A DNA stretch of 64,000 nucleotides from the NCBI RefSeq assembly GCF_011075055.1, contig NC_058150.1, forward strand, positions 9,276,330 through 9,340,329. The letters are read 5' to 3'. Shown piece by piece: positions 36,920 through 49,014 of this stretch (positions are counted from its first letter, which is position 1; the number at the start of each line of letters is the position of its first letter). The position numbers were made by a program, and so were the translations under genes. Under the pieces are notes generated by a model. The model was not told the DNA's origin, searched no databases, and worked only from the letters and a program-made list of their open reading frames with translations. The DNA comes from Mangifera indica. Its lineage: Eukaryota; Streptophyta; Magnoliopsida; Sapindales; Anacardiaceae.

Positions 36920-39222
36920 TGTAACCTCTCCTAACCATTGGGTGTGTTACAGAAAAATGACAAGAGTTCTCCTATTTTAGAGGGCCCGGGGAATTTTTTT
37001 TTTCTCTTTTTCATTATGCCCTGTAACACTCCCAATTAGCAATTCACATAAACCAGTCCTACCAACCGATTGGATTTTTATCAACTTAATTACAATTAAT
37101 CAAATAAGTACATAATAATAGCCATTATAAAAATTATCACCCACAAAACTTTATAATCGATTTTTATAATTAGCCATATATATATATATATACATATATA
37201 GATATAGCTATACACAATCACATATATACATATAAGGAACAAAATGTATGCATATCCACCAATATCTACATCAAGTATATGTATATATATGCATATATTC
37301 ACATATATATCAAAACATATAAATCAACAAGATTATGGTGCATTTCTCTCTCAGCCTCATGTCTCACTAGTGCTCCCCGGGAACTTTTGCTGCATTTCTT
37401 TACCTGTAAAATATTAAATTAAACAGAGTGAGCGACTATGGCTCAGTAAGAAAATCATACTCAACACTTAAAGCATTTTATACCAGTACTAATCTTTTCT
37501 AATCTTTTCTATACTCAGCATGTCTGAATTATTTACAACAAAATAATTGACACAGAACACGCATTTAACACGTATCATAATTCTTTTCTTTCACACATTT
37601 ATTCATTTCCTTACTATACAGATATGATTCACTTGTTATGATTTATGCATGGATGAGTGCCATGACATTTCTATTTTCTGATCGTACATTTTTCTCAACT
37701 CTTTATCAGCCACACAGGCTTGTATGCATAATTCTAATATAAATGACTTTCATAAATTATGTACTAATTTTTTTTTCTCTCTCTTTCTCATTGACCGGTA
37801 TAGATTACATATGACAGTACTTGCAGTCACCATACAAAGTACAATTCTCTCTTACACGCATATTTTTTTTCTTTGCTGTCCACACAATACAGCTAATATT
37901 TTTCTTTGCTGTCCACACAGTACAACTAATATTTTTCTTTGGCTGTCCACACAGTACAACTGATATTTTTTCTTTGCTATCCACACAGTACAGCTGGTTG
38001 TCCACATAGTACAACCGATTATTTTCTTTGCTGTCCACACAGTACAGCTCACGTGTAAGGATTTTAAGTATGTTTTTTGCTTTCCTGTATCATATGAGTC
38101 ATTATAAAACCAAAAATACTTATTTTCCATTTTCTGAAAACATGCATGACTTAGAAAATGTTTTTCCTCTTTCTTTATTTTTTCTAAATCATGCATATGT
38201 TATGATTTCTCATGTATGCATATATAATCATAATATGAAATATACTCATTCATTGTTTTCCCTTATTCTTTTCATTCCTTATCAAACATCATATTCTCTT
38301 CACATGCATTTATATATATCTCATACATTTAATTAATTTCAAAATATACAATGTAGGCTTAATATAAGGGTTATTACACATATTATGCACATAATTAAGC
38401 AAAATTAACCTATATCACATAAAATGACATTTTTGCCCTTATGGCCAAAATTTACCTTTTTACCCTTATGGCCAAAAATCCCATCATGAATCCTAATGAA
38501 TTTCTTTATCCTTTTAAGCATAAATCACCTTAATTCTAATACCTTACACACTTATATAAGTAAAGGTTATTTAAATAACCTAACTCAAATTTACTTCAAG
38601 TATGTAAAGTATGAAATTCTTACCTTTTCTTTGCTAATTTGGTGATTTAAGCTTATTCACCTTCTTTTCTTCTTTCTAGCAACCTTAATCAACTAAAAAT
38701 ATAATCATCCATCAAAACTCTAAATTTCACATCACTTAAAAATTAAATTTCTTACCTTAGAACTGACCAGAATTGATAGATCTACACTTTTTATAACTAG
38801 AGCCTCTGGAAATTAGGTGGTTTAGCTAGGTTTTTTGGTGAATTTTGGTTAAGGGAAAAAGCTTAGCTAAAAATTATGGAGTTCTCGGCTAAAATGAAGA
38901 AGGAAATGAATAGGCATAAGTTTATAAGCCTTTTGGACCATTTTGCCCTTAATCTTTTCCATAAATTACTCTTTTATCCTTAGTCAATTACCAAAAACTC
39001 TTAGCACCACCTTATAATTTCAAGTGTGCCATTCAATTTTAATTCCCACTTTGTCCCTTGAATCTTTATAAAATGACCATTTTACCCCCTTTGAAAAATA
39101 TTGCTCATTTAGTAGTTTTCTATAATTCTTTTGAAATTTCTTTACACAACAAGTTATAAAATCAACTCTAGGGGTAATTTTGGAAGTGGAGTTTACTGAC
39201 ACACCTGAATTCGGATGTTACA
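36920..39222 (-). mobile_element. 5' LTR of element C
   Basis: 2303 bp, with TGTAAC...GTTACA at the two ends. The primer-binding site is immediately to its left on the plus strand. Confidence 0.92.
37863..38052 (-). repeat. LTR minisatellite, six units, in the 5' LTR of element C
   Basis: Six units, one shortened. The 3' LTR of the same element has five, so units were gained or lost after insertion. Confidence 0.9.
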
Positions 39223-39226
39223 TATA

Positions 39227-39659
39227 ATGTCTAATATATGGACTGATTTGAGACATTGATCTTTCATTAATCATGTTGTATATTTACTTAGTAGTGTAGT
39301 GTTTTTTAAATCGTTAGATATTTCTCGAGAAACAAAAACTAGGATTTATTTAAAAGATATTGTTTCCTCAATGATTGAATCAATTGGCCAGAAAAATGTT
39401 GTACAATTCATAATTGATAATGGTAGCAATTTCACATCTACAGGTGACATGTTTCATTGGCACGTATCCTTGTATGTATAAGACAAAGAATGTTACTCAT
39501 GGAATCTAACTTTTATTAAAAGACATATATGATGAAGTTGATTAGGTGAAAGTTACCACTAATGAAGTAAGATTGATAGTTTTGTTCATGACACGGTACA
39601 CAGTTCTTCATGTAATAATGAAATAGTACACCAAAGATAAACAATTGAGACAATATTGT
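39227..39659 (+). pseudogene. hAT transposase fragment (DUF659), second in copy 1
   Basis: Same fragment as at 10434, with 'QKNVVQFIIDNGSNF'. It was cut from its left neighbour by insertion of element C, whose target-site duplication TATAA overlaps the 'ataatg' here. Confidence 0.73.
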
Positions 39660-40366
39660 TGTTAGAGTATGCCCTAGAAACCAATCGCTTTGTCGATTTT
39701 AGGGCTATATATTTTGCATATACATTTATTAATAAAGAAAGAGTTCTGTCATACTTCGCATGTTTACTGCATCACTTTTATATATATGTTGTTGGTGTAT
39801 ATTATATCCATATTAGCTACATACGTATAAGATGTGAAAAGTTCCGATGAGTTTCAATAAACGTTATCAAATCGTTTCCTACAAAGTCAATCTGTTTGGA
39901 CAATAGTACTGCATAGTGGGCGTGTGCTATATCACCATAGTATATAATTGGATGATATTATGCATGGTGGATGTACACATGGGTAAATAATAGTTACATT
40001 TAATTGTTGGAGAATTGATGAAAAGTTATTATATTATATTGTTTATCGAATGTTACTGCTAAATGATGATCACATGAGCATTAATATGTAGTCAATGATA
40101 CATCATAAATCATACTAGTGTATAAATTATTTGACCTAAGATATCATGGTTGTACTTTATTCCGGGTGTATGGTTCATATGGCGTATACCATAGGCTAAT
40201 AATGTCTCATTCAGAAGCCGATTTGATCATATGTTACTTGAGCGAAAACACATGTGATGATCATATGGGGATCCGTTGGCTCAACTGCTCTTGAGTTCCC
40301 ATGTGAATATCGAGAAGTATGGAAATTTAAAATGCTAGCCAATGCATATAAAAGTTCACATGAAAA
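39660..40366 (+). mobile_element. LTR F, truncated at the duplication junction
   Basis: The left 0.7 kb of F without the solo-LTR insertion: the empty site reads 'ggggatccgttggctc' near 40267-40282. It stops at about 40366, where copy 1 ends. Confidence 0.55.
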
Positions 40367-40636
40367 TAAGTTATGATAGTTACTATTTAATGATAATTGT
40401 AAATACTTTTAAAATGTATATTAATTAACTATTGAGAAAAATTAAATTTAGTGTCAAATCTAAATGTCATTACGAATTGCTACAATATCATCAAACTTTT
40501 ACTGGCAATTATTTTGTGATTATAGTGACACATGATTCAATAACATTCATCTATATGCCAATAAAAATATTTGTGATATTTATAAATATCACTAAAATTC
40601 ATAGAAAATACCACTTGATATTCTTTTTGTTACAGA
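40367..40636. other. Junction region between duplication copies
   Basis: AT-rich. It begins where copy 1 leaves LTR F and ends at the copia LTR remnant of copy 2. The 71-codon open frame at 40432-40647 has no recognisable motif. It should also lie just left of the window start if the copies are truly tandem. Confidence 0.5.
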
Positions 40637-41010
40637 GAAAATGTTAGGGCCACAAAAAATAAATATAATTATGCAAATTAAATATTAAGGCAATTAATAC
40701 AGAAAATATTAATTGAGTGTAGGAAATTAAACAAAATAACTACAAACAAAAACATAAGATTTATATGAAAAACCCTTCAATGTAAAGGAAAAATTACGGG
40801 TAAATTCTGATTAAATCCACTATAAGAAATTCAAGTATAATCACTCTTAAGTTAATTATGAGATCAAAAGTTAGAAAATACTCAAATTATTTTTATATCC
40901 AAAATCTGATAATTCTTTGTGATTATGAATCAATACAAGATAAATAACCTTTCAAATAATTTTTAAAATAAAACACTTAATAATCTTGATTATACTATTA
41001 TTAATAAAAA
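40637..41010 (-). repeat. Degenerate copia LTR at the left of copy 2
   Basis: It begins 'gttagggccac' and shares LTR blocks with 6527-6880 and 7985-8340. It extends the fragment at 1-185 to the left, which shows what lies just outside the window before position 1. Confidence 0.5.
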
Positions 41011-41324
41011 ATAAAGAAAAATTATGACATTTTCTTTCTTTGATTTGTGTCCACTAACAAAGCAAGGAGAATAAATTCTCCTCCTATGCAATTCTTGCTT
41101 TGCCATCCGTGCTCCAACCAAAAAACCAATAAACCAATAGTAACATATCCATATCACTTTATAATAAAGACATTAACGTAATGTAATGTCTTTATAGATA
41201 ATTGTCCAAAGTTAGTGAAGATTAAACAGTAATTTAGCACTCTTCAAATCCCACATCACAAGCACGTGTTTTTGGACCACAAGGCTATTTGACCAAAAGC
41301 ACTCCTTTTAGCCCACGATCACCT

Positions 41325-41696
41325 GCGATGAGAGTTTTGTTTTGTTGCACCATCTTGGACAGAGACAACACCATTTATTGAATATAGGCCAAAAGATTTG
41401 TTTCCACTCAAGGTAAGGCAAAAACCTGAGGTGACCATTTTCAATTTTCAATAACCCAAATATCAATGTATAAACAAAATTTTATTGAAAAACTCAATTA
41501 AAATTATGGACAAATTCATCATTTAATAAAAAAATTTAAATAACATAAAATTTATTATATTTAGGTTTTCAAAGTTGGAAAGGGTCATTTTGGATTTTAA
41601 CTATATCTTGGGTGGAAACAAGTCTTTTGACCTATACACAATAGATGATGTTGTTTATGTCCAAGATGGTGTAACAAAACAGAAGTCTCTCATTCC
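41325..41696. repeat. Foldback (MITE-like) element, copy 2
   Basis: Duplicate of the inverted-repeat element at 493-861, with the same arm pairing and only a few substitutions. Confidence 0.5.
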
Positions 41697-42192
41697 CTAG
41701 GGTCTTTATCTCTATGGTGAGCAAAATACTCAAAACACACCATCTCAGAACAAGGCTACCCTGGGTAGATTTTAGTGTCTAATTTCTATTTTGATTACAC
41801 CCTCTAAGAAGCTGGAACTATTTGTAATGGGATCTAAGCCATCAAGACCGTTTTCCAGCCACTAATTCACCTTCTTTTGTACTCTTAGAAAATGGTAATT
41901 ATTTATCATCACCGTTACAGTTAATTAACTCAATCAAAGTGGACTATTTTAATCTCGTATATCAAAAAAGCAATTTATGATATGATACCTTATCTTTGTA
42001 TTAACATAACTAAGAGGATGACCGACTATCCAATATTACCATGACAAGTTCAATTCTATACACATTAGTGCGGGAATAAATTACATTGGGGATTTATAAT
42101 GTAAAACATCAGTTGATTACAATGGAAGTAGCTAACTATTTTTTTTTTTTTTGGATGAGTAAGTAGATAATTAGATAGATTCAGAAAAAAAA

Positions 42193-42414
42193 TATTACAA
42201 AGTAGAGAGGATATAGAATGGAAAGGAAAATGTCACTTTCTCATTAATTTGCTCTGAGTCACAGAATGGCTTTATACAGTCTCAAGTCTCCAGAGTTTGT
42301 TACGTTTGGAAGATATGCTTAACAGAAAAAGATACCAGAAAAATATATGATACAAAATATTCCATAATGAAATAATAGAATAACTAATTACAGAACATTC
42401 CAGATATGCTAATA
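42193..42414 (-). mobile_element. 3' LTR of the young copia element
   Basis: 222 bp. On the minus strand a purine-rich tract (from 'ctccccctcaag' at 42415-42426) precedes it and would act as the polypurine tract. Confidence 0.93.
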
Positions 42415-42421
42415 CTCCCCC

Positions 42422-44568
42422 TCAAGATGGAGAGTACAGATTTTGAAATCCCATCTTGCCCAGAAGAAATTGGAATTGTGCAGGATGCAGTGCCTTTGTC
42501 AATAGGTCTGTGAGTTGATTATTTGTTGTCACGTGCATGGTCTTGATGACACCAGCTTGTATTTTCTCACGCACCAGATGACAGTCAATTTCAATGTGTT
42601 TGGTGCGCTCGTGGTAGACCGGATTGGCTGCTATGTGTAAAGCAGCTTGGTTGTCACAATAAAGAAGAGCTGGTCCTGAGTGTTTAACTTGTAGTTTTTG
42701 AAGTAGTCTCAACAGCCAAACAATCTCGTAAGTGGTGTTAGCCATAGAGCGATACTCGGCTTCAGCTGAGGATCACGATACAACTTCTTGTTTCTTAGAC
42801 TTCCAGGAAATGAGGGAAGAACCAAGAAAAATGCAAAAACCAGTGAGAGAGCGTCGAGTGTCAGGACAAGTACCCCAATCCGCATCTGTAAATGCCTTGA
42901 GCTGTAATGTTGAGTTTGAAGAGAAGAAAAGGCCTTGACCAGGTGTCTTCTTAATGTACTGTAAAACACGTACGGCTGCTTGTAAATGAGTAGTTTGCGG
43001 AGCTGCTAAGAATTGAGAGAGACGATTGACTGAATAGCTCAAGTCAGGGCGTGTAATAGTTAGATAAATCAACTTTCCAATTAACCTTCGATAGCTTGTT
43101 GGATCTTCAAGTAAATCACCATCGAATCTTGATAGTCTTAAGTTAGGCTCTATGGGAACAGAGGATGGTTTGCAACCCAAATATCCTGCTTCAGAAAGCA
43201 ATTCCAAAGCATACTTTCTTTGACAGATGGAAATCCCAGCTGCTGACTTGGCAACTTCTATACCCAAAAAGTATTTCAAATCTCCTAAATCCTTCATTTT
43301 GAAACGTTTGTTGAGAGCAGTCTTTAAATTGTTCACAGCTTCTTGGTTATTGCTAGCAATGATGATGTCATCAACATATACTAAGAGAGCCAAAAATGAA
43401 TGATTGTGAGACTTGATGAATAAGGAGTGGTCACTTGAGGATTGGGTGAAACCTTCTTCAACTAAGGCACTCGAGAACTTATGGAACCATTGTCGAGAAG
43501 CTTGTTTTAAACCGTAGAGTGACTTATGGAGCCTACACACGACATTGGAAGGTAAAGTCTCCCCCTCTCGACAAACATACCCTGGAGGGAGAGCCATATA
43601 AACTTCTTCAATAAGATCACCATGAAGAAAAGCATTGGTGACATCAAGTTGAGTAAGGGACCAGCGAAAAATGGCAGCCAAAGAGAGTAAAACCTTAACA
43701 GTTGCAAGCTTTGCCACGGGAGAAAAAGTGTCAAGGTAATCAAGTCCTTCTTGTTGGGTATATCCTTTGGCAACAAGGCGGGCTTTATGTCTTTCTATGC
43801 TGCCATCAGCTCGAAACTTAGTTTTATACACCCATTTGCAACCCACCGGGTGTTTATTAGGAGGAAGTGAAACGATGGACCAAGTCTTATTCTGTTTTAA
43901 AGCCTGCAACTCAGCATGCATAACATCACGCCACACCTGAAACTCAATAACTTGTGAAAAAGATGTAGGTTCAGTTTGTGAAGAGATGGCAAAGATAAAT
44001 GTGCGATATGGCTGGGACAGTTTTTTGTAGCTGAGAGAGGAAGAAATAGGATGAGAAGTAGATGACTTGGTAGCTAGATAACAGTGATAGTCAGCTAGAT
44101 AGGACGGAGGTTTACGAACACGTTGTGATCTTGCAGAGAGTGATGGAGGTTCATTGACATTGGAAGGATGAGGGCTGGACAAAGCAGACTCAGGAACAGG
44201 GAGAACGGACCTAGGCAAGACACGGTCACTAAAAATATCATGGTAATCCAATGGTGGTGGAGTTTGTGCAAATGGGAAAATGGATTCGTGAAACTTGACA
44301 TCTCGTGAGATGTAGATTTTGTTACTCTCTAAATCAAGCAACTTATAACCTTTATAGCCAAAAGGATAACCAAGAAAGACAGAGGCTCGAGCACGAGGAC
44401 TGAACTTTGTACGCTGATTAGTAAGAGTAGAACTATAGCAAAGGCAACCAAATGTGCGAAGGTGAAAATAAGATGGTTTTTTGTTGTTCAACAATTCAAA
44501 TGGGGTCTGATTAGAAAGTAGTGGTGATGGTGTTCGATTAATTAGATAAACAGCTGTCAAAACACAAT
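42422..44568 (-). pseudogene. Young copia reverse transcriptase and RNase H
   Basis: It continues gag-pol in the next frame. The integrase C-terminal region has 'PFELLNNKKPSYFHLRTFGC'. The RT has 'KWVYKTKFRADGSIERHKAR', 'QLDVTNAFLHGDL' and the catalytic 'LLVYVDDIIIAS'. RNase H has 'ADWGTCPDTRRSLTGF'. A TGA at 42773-42775 replaces the Arg codon normally found in [12 protein letters not shown]. The same frame then runs on through '[20 protein letters not shown]' and '[12 protein letters not shown]' to the natural end at 42422. One nonsense change is the only defect in this half. Confidence 0.93.
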
Positions 44569-46712
44569 CCCCCCCAATAAGGCAGAGGAACACATGATTG
44601 GAATAATAAAGCACGGGCCACATTAAGTATGTGTTGGTGCTTACGCTCAACCACTGAGTTTTGTTGGGGAGTGTCTACACATGAGTGATAAGGGATGATC
44701 CCTTTGGAACGAAAAAAATCAGTAAATGCCAATTCAGGTGCATTATCAGAACGTACAGATTTAATAGTGACTGCATATTGATTGTAAATAAGGGTATAGA
44801 AGTCAAGAAAAATGGAAAGGACTTCTGACTTTGTACGTAAAAGGTAGACCCATGTAGCACGCGTGCAATCATCAACAATGGTGAGAAAATATTTGTGACC
44901 AGTGGGAGTTGTGACATGAAAACTACCCCAAATATCAATGTGAACCAAATCAAATGGATTTTTAGACAGATTATTTTGTGAAGGAAATGGAAGACGTTTT
45001 TGCTTAGCCAAGTGACAAACACGACAATGAGAAGATAAATGAGATAAAGAACTAGGAATTTGTAATTCATTATGCAAGAGTTGGATTTTTACAGGGGAGG
45101 GATGTCCTAATCGAAAATGCCAAACATCACTCTTAGACATTACAGAGAAAGAACTAATTGAATTACAAAAAACAGTCCCTAGCTCTAGAAAATAAAGATT
45201 TCTTTGTCTTCTACCCTTCCCAATCATCGAGCCCTGAGTGAGGTCCTGGATGACACAAGAATCAGCAAGAAAATTAACATGACAGTGATGACTACGAGTG
45301 AGTGCACTAACACTAAGCAGATTAAAAGAGAAAAAAGGGACATATAAAACATTATGTAAAAACAGAGTGTTGGATAATTTTACGGTTCCAATGCGAGTGA
45401 TTACGACATTATGACCATTAGGAAGAGTGACAGTGGTGTTATTGATTTGTGTAGAAGTGGTAAACAAGGAAAGATTGCAACACACGTGATGTGTGGCACC
45501 AGTGTCAATGATCCAAGCATCAACAGGTATAGGAGGGTGAGAAAATGAAAAAACAGAGAAAGGGGTACTGTAAATCTGAGAAACAGAGTGTTCAATTGAG
45601 TGAGTTTCAGGTGCGTTGGTACCATGCTGATGTAGTTGCGAGCTAAGATAAGCAATAAGCTGCTGCATCTGTTCGTTGGAGAGAGATCCAGGTGATGGAG
45701 AGGAAGCAGTGGCAGTAGCAACTGTGGGTGGGAATAGTCGTGTTTTAGTTTGTTCAGCGGTAGGGTTTGAGTTGGAATGAAGAGAGCTCCCTTGGGCTTT
45801 AGGCTTGGGCTTGTAACCAGGTGGGTAACCATGCAACTTGTAACATCGGTCCACTGTATGGCCTGTGAGCCCACAATGAGAGCAGATAGGGCGGTCACGT
45901 CTTTGCTTCCCTGATGAAATTGTAGCGACAGTGGCTGGTTGTAACGAAACTGGAGTTGACGAGGTAGGCAAAGAAGTAGAGACATTGAAGGCCAAAGAAT
46001 CAGCTGGTGTCGCTGCAGGTGAATCTGTCCCAATTGAGCGTTGACGCTCCTCTTGAACAACGAGGTTGAAAACTTTTGAGATAGGGGGCAGTGGGTCAAT
46101 CATCAAGATCTGCCCTCGCATCCCTGCATAAGATTCATTGAGCCCCATCAAAAACTGCATCACGTATTCCTGTTGTTGATAATCCATCCAAGTCTTCATA
46201 TCGCCACATTGACAGACTGGAATAGGTTGAAAATTCCTGAGTTCATCCCAAAGTATTTTCAGACGCGTGTAATAGGTATTCACATCGAAAGAACCCTGGC
46301 TAAGACCGTGTAATTGCTGCTTGATCTGGAAAATACGTGGAGCATTACTTTGGTGAAACCGATCATGAAGGTCTAACCAAACGGCATGAGCGGAGTCAAA
46401 ATAAAGAAGGCTATCTGCGATCTCCTTAGAAACAGAATTGAGAAGCCAAGTCGTCACCATACTATTGCATCTGGACCAAATGCTGGCGGAGGGGTCGTTG
46501 GGAAGAGGCTTTGGAAGGCCACCATCGACAAACCCAATCTTGTTTTTAGCATTAAGTGCGATAAGCATGGCTCGACTCCAAGTATTATAGTTTGGACCTG
46601 TGAGAATGTGGGAAACGAGAGTAAGACCGGGATGGTCACCATTGTGAAGAAAAAACGGACTATGAACATCATCCATGAAGGTGGAGGGGTAGCAACTAAA
46701 GGCTGAAAACAA
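44569..46712 (-). pseudogene. Young copia gag, protease and integrase
   Basis: UBN2-type gag includes 'NYNTWSRAMLIALNAKNK' and 'AVWLDLHDRFHQSNAPRIFQ'. A CCHC knuckle follows (CSHCGLTGHTVDRC, about residue 280). The protease active site is 'WIIDTGATHHV' (about 398). The GAG-pre-integrase domain has 'WHFRLGHPS'. The integrase core has all three acidic residues, in 'HIDIWG', 'RSDNAPE' and 'VVERKH'. The frame shifts at a run of seven C/G bases (44569-44575) where six would keep it open. The true start may be the ATG eleven codons in (MDDVHSPFF). Confidence 0.93.
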
Positions 46713-46790
46713 TTATTTTTATTGTTATTCTAACCACCATGGGCGAGAGGGCTTAGAGGCTAGAAGAAGAAAAAACAGTAATGGAAGGGA

Positions 46791-46805
46791 AAAGCTCTGA
46801 TACCA
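46791..46805 (-). promoter_or_regulatory. Primer-binding site of the young copia element
   Basis: The minus strand reads TGGTATCAGAGCTTT, a perfect match to the initiator-Met type site, directly abutting the LTR. Confidence 0.9.
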
Positions 46806-47027
46806 TATTACAAAGTAGAGAGGATATAGAATGGAAAGGAAAATGTCACTTTCTCATTAATTTGCTCTAAGTCACAGAATGACTTTATACAGTCTCAAGT
46901 CTCCAGAGTTTGTTACGTTTGGAAGATATGCTTAACAGAAAAAGATACCAGAAAAATATATGATACAAAATATTCCATAATGAAATAATAGAATAACTAA
47001 TTACAGAACATTCCAGATATGCTAATA
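46806..47027 (-). mobile_element. 5' LTR of the young copia element
   Basis: 222 bp, 220 identical to the 3' LTR. Confidence 0.93.
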
Positions 47028-47043
47028 AAAAAAATTAAAAGAT

Positions 47044-47851
47044 AAAGCTAGCAAACCATAGGATATGAACACTTAAATATGTATAATCCTAATTTTTCAG
47101 TTGTACTATATACAATATCATCGCCCCTTAAGATTTGTGCGATGAGGCATGACGAAAATATCAATATGAATACTATGAAACCTATTAGAGTCAAGACCCT
47201 TAGTGATGACATCAACAACTTAATCAACACTTGAAATGTATTTAACAAGCAGCTATTCACGACACACTTTTTCTCTAATAAAATGAATATAAATTTCAAT
47301 ATGTTTAGAGTGAGCATACTGAGTAAGGTTGGCAGCCATGTAGTTGCGCTGACATTGACAGTGTAGATAGTTGGAGGTTACAAGAAATTGAAGGATAGTT
47401 CATCAAGCTTATTTTTTAACCAACATTCCTCTGCTATTGCACTTGCTAAGGCATGATATTTTGTTTAAGCTAAAGAGTGACTAATTATAGCAGTCATGGA
47501 ACACTTTGTATTAGGGCACCTTAGCCAATAAACATCACAATAAATAGACATATGGTCAATAAAACCATAAAATAATTGGAGGTAATAAGTAACAGTACCA
47601 TTGATGTTACTAATAATATTCTTGATTGCTTTCAAATAATTTCCTCAAGAAGCAGTTAACAATTAACAAACATGATTAGTTGCAAAACCAATATCGGGTG
47701 GAGTAAATGTTATATACTACAACACGTCAACAAGACTACGATGGAACTAAACATCATATAATAAAGGACTCTCAGTGTCATAGAGTCTATAGTGTGACAA
47801 CTGGTTTAGCATGCTAAAGACCACTTTGTCGAATAATAAAAGTTGTATATT
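47044..47851 (-). pseudogene. Ty1/copia RT/RNase H remnant, copy 2
   Basis: Duplicate of the remnant at 1340-2170, with the same broken motifs. The young Ty1/copia element at 42193-47027 inserted in an A-rich tract just beside it. The two are unrelated events: this remnant is far more decayed. Confidence 0.72.
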
Positions 47852-48427
47852 AGACTAATCTAAAAAGATCCCTTCTAAAATCTTAGTAACCAAAATTCCT
47901 AAAAAATAATTTAAAGAACCAAGATTAGTCTTTGCTTAGGACGTCATTTTTTTTTTGTGCTTATACAATGATCTTGTTAGTGTAACCTTTATTTTACTTC
48001 ATGTTAGTAATTTATGGCTCAGTGGAACAAATAATTGGAGAAATATGATATGATTCTTGCGGCTTAGAAAAAGTCTTTTGTTGCCCATTAGGTGCATAAC
48101 ATTTTGCAGGGCATTGGATGACGGCTTTTAGTTTAAGAGATTGGATAACTCTGAAAAAATATATTTCTGCATAATTAAATCAAAAGAAACACAAATATGA
48201 ATCACAGATAAATACTTGAAACAAACAATATTAGATCTTATAACTTGTTTATTATTAAAAATATTCCATCCAAGTAACAAAATTTTTGTATCTATATTTA
48301 TTCATTCTCTTTTATAAAGAGAAAGAGTAAACTAATTTTCTTAAGAAATTATAAAGTTCTTCAAATTTTATTAGTCTAATGAAATTGTAAGGTAAAAATA
48401 GATCTCGATCGCAAATAGCCTTCTAAA

Positions 48428-48949
48428 TCAGCAATAACAATGACAACCTAACTTTTCATTGTGTATTTTGCATTCACCGCCCCTACATTCATCATGGCAA
48501 AATATGTTACATTTATCATCAGTGCATCCTTGCATAGCATTTTCTTTACAACATTTTCCAGCATCAACTTCAATGCTTCCTATAAAATCCAAAACTACAT
48601 TTTGTTAGAATTCCTGTAAAGCAGATTCATGAGATGTTATCTCGTATCGTATGACCATATCAACTTTGTGATATGGTGAAACTATCCATATAAATATTGA
48701 TCATGAAAATAAAGTTATGTGCAAGTTAATTTTTTTTCTTATTGAAAAACAAAAGAATTAAGAATAAAATTTACCTAGAATGCTTGGCATAAATCAAACA
48801 TCATCATATCAAACGTGCAAATTAACATAAACTTGACTTAGAATAATGAAATCGTGATGAACAAAACATATATATATATATAGGACTTTACCCGTAAAGA
48901 GCACAAGTGCAACAAGAAGAATAATTGTGAAAACTTTTATTTGAGCCAT
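48428..48949 (-). CDS. Defensin-like peptide, gene a of copy 2, promoter lost
   Basis: Exon 1 is 48892-48949 and exon 2 is 48428-48579, with a 312-nt GT..AG phase-1 intron. The 69-codon frame is intact with all ten cysteines. Compared with gene a of copy 1 it has four amino-acid changes (I8T, S18F, Q48H, G61E) and three silent changes. G61E lies in the loop between C56 and C65. The sequence upstream of the ATG matches copy 1 for only about 40 bases. It is then joined, through about 20 bases of filler, to copia gag remnant, so the TATA region is gone. It may be silent or may have gained a new promoter. Confidence 0.75.
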
Positions 48950-48984
48950 TATTTTTTTTTATTTCAATGAGCTTTGAAAAAAAT

Positions 48985-49014
48985 TGAAATGGCATATGAG
49001 TCATTTCAACAATC
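48985..49014. other. Deletion junction with filler DNA upstream of peptide gene a, copy 2
   Basis: Sequence matching copy 1 ends after 'aaattgaaatggc' (copy 1 about 3315) and resumes at 'tggtgttatgctgtaac' (copy 1 about 5566). About 20 bases that match neither side lie between. This looks like end-joining repair that removed about 2.25 kb. Confidence 0.75.

Larger units (their letters stand above)
19695..39222 (-). mobile_element. Ty3/gypsy element C, minus strand, with two nested insertions
   Basis: A full-length element with LTRs at 36920-39222 (5') and 19695-21972 (3'). Flanking 5-mers are TATAG (19690-19694) and TATAA (39223-39227), a target-site duplication with one change. Its order is gag, zinc knuckle, protease, RT, RNase H, integrase. 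The C-terminal tail ends '[14 protein letters not shown]' and resembles plant chromoviruses with long LTRs, such as the Tekay/Del group; this assignment rests on motif resemblance. It is interrupted by D at 22676-30658 and by a solo LTR at 31617-33635. Without these it is about 9.5 kb. Several stops and at least one frameshift make it inactive. Confidence 0.93.
1..40366. repeat. Segmental duplication, copy 1
   Basis: Position 12 onward aligns with 40842 onward, and the match runs in order to about 40366, where copy 2 (62430) continues differently. Differences are a few per hundred bases outside indels. Copy 1 alone has the solo LTR at 15054-17369 and the nested complex at 19695-39222. Removing them leaves an ancestral unit of about 19 kb. 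The left end lies outside the window. The break at about 40366 falls inside LTR F. A tandem duplication or an assembly join of two haplotypes would both produce this. Confidence 0.88.
42193..47027 (-). mobile_element. Young Ty1/copia element, nearly intact
   Basis: 4835 bp, flanked by AAAAA on both sides (42188-42192 and 47028-47032) within an A-rich tract that is uninterrupted in copy 1 near 1350. The two 222-bp LTRs (42193-42414 and 46806-47027) differ at only two sites, so insertion is recent. The termini are TATTA...TAATA rather than TG...CA. The single long gag-pol frame is broken once by a frameshift and once by a stop. Short LTRs and a compact size fit Ale/Retrofit-type plant copia elements, though the lineage is not certain. 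Confidence 0.95.

Noticed and set aside
46386..46706. 106-codon plus-strand frame
   Set aside because: It is antisense to the gag gene of the young copia element.
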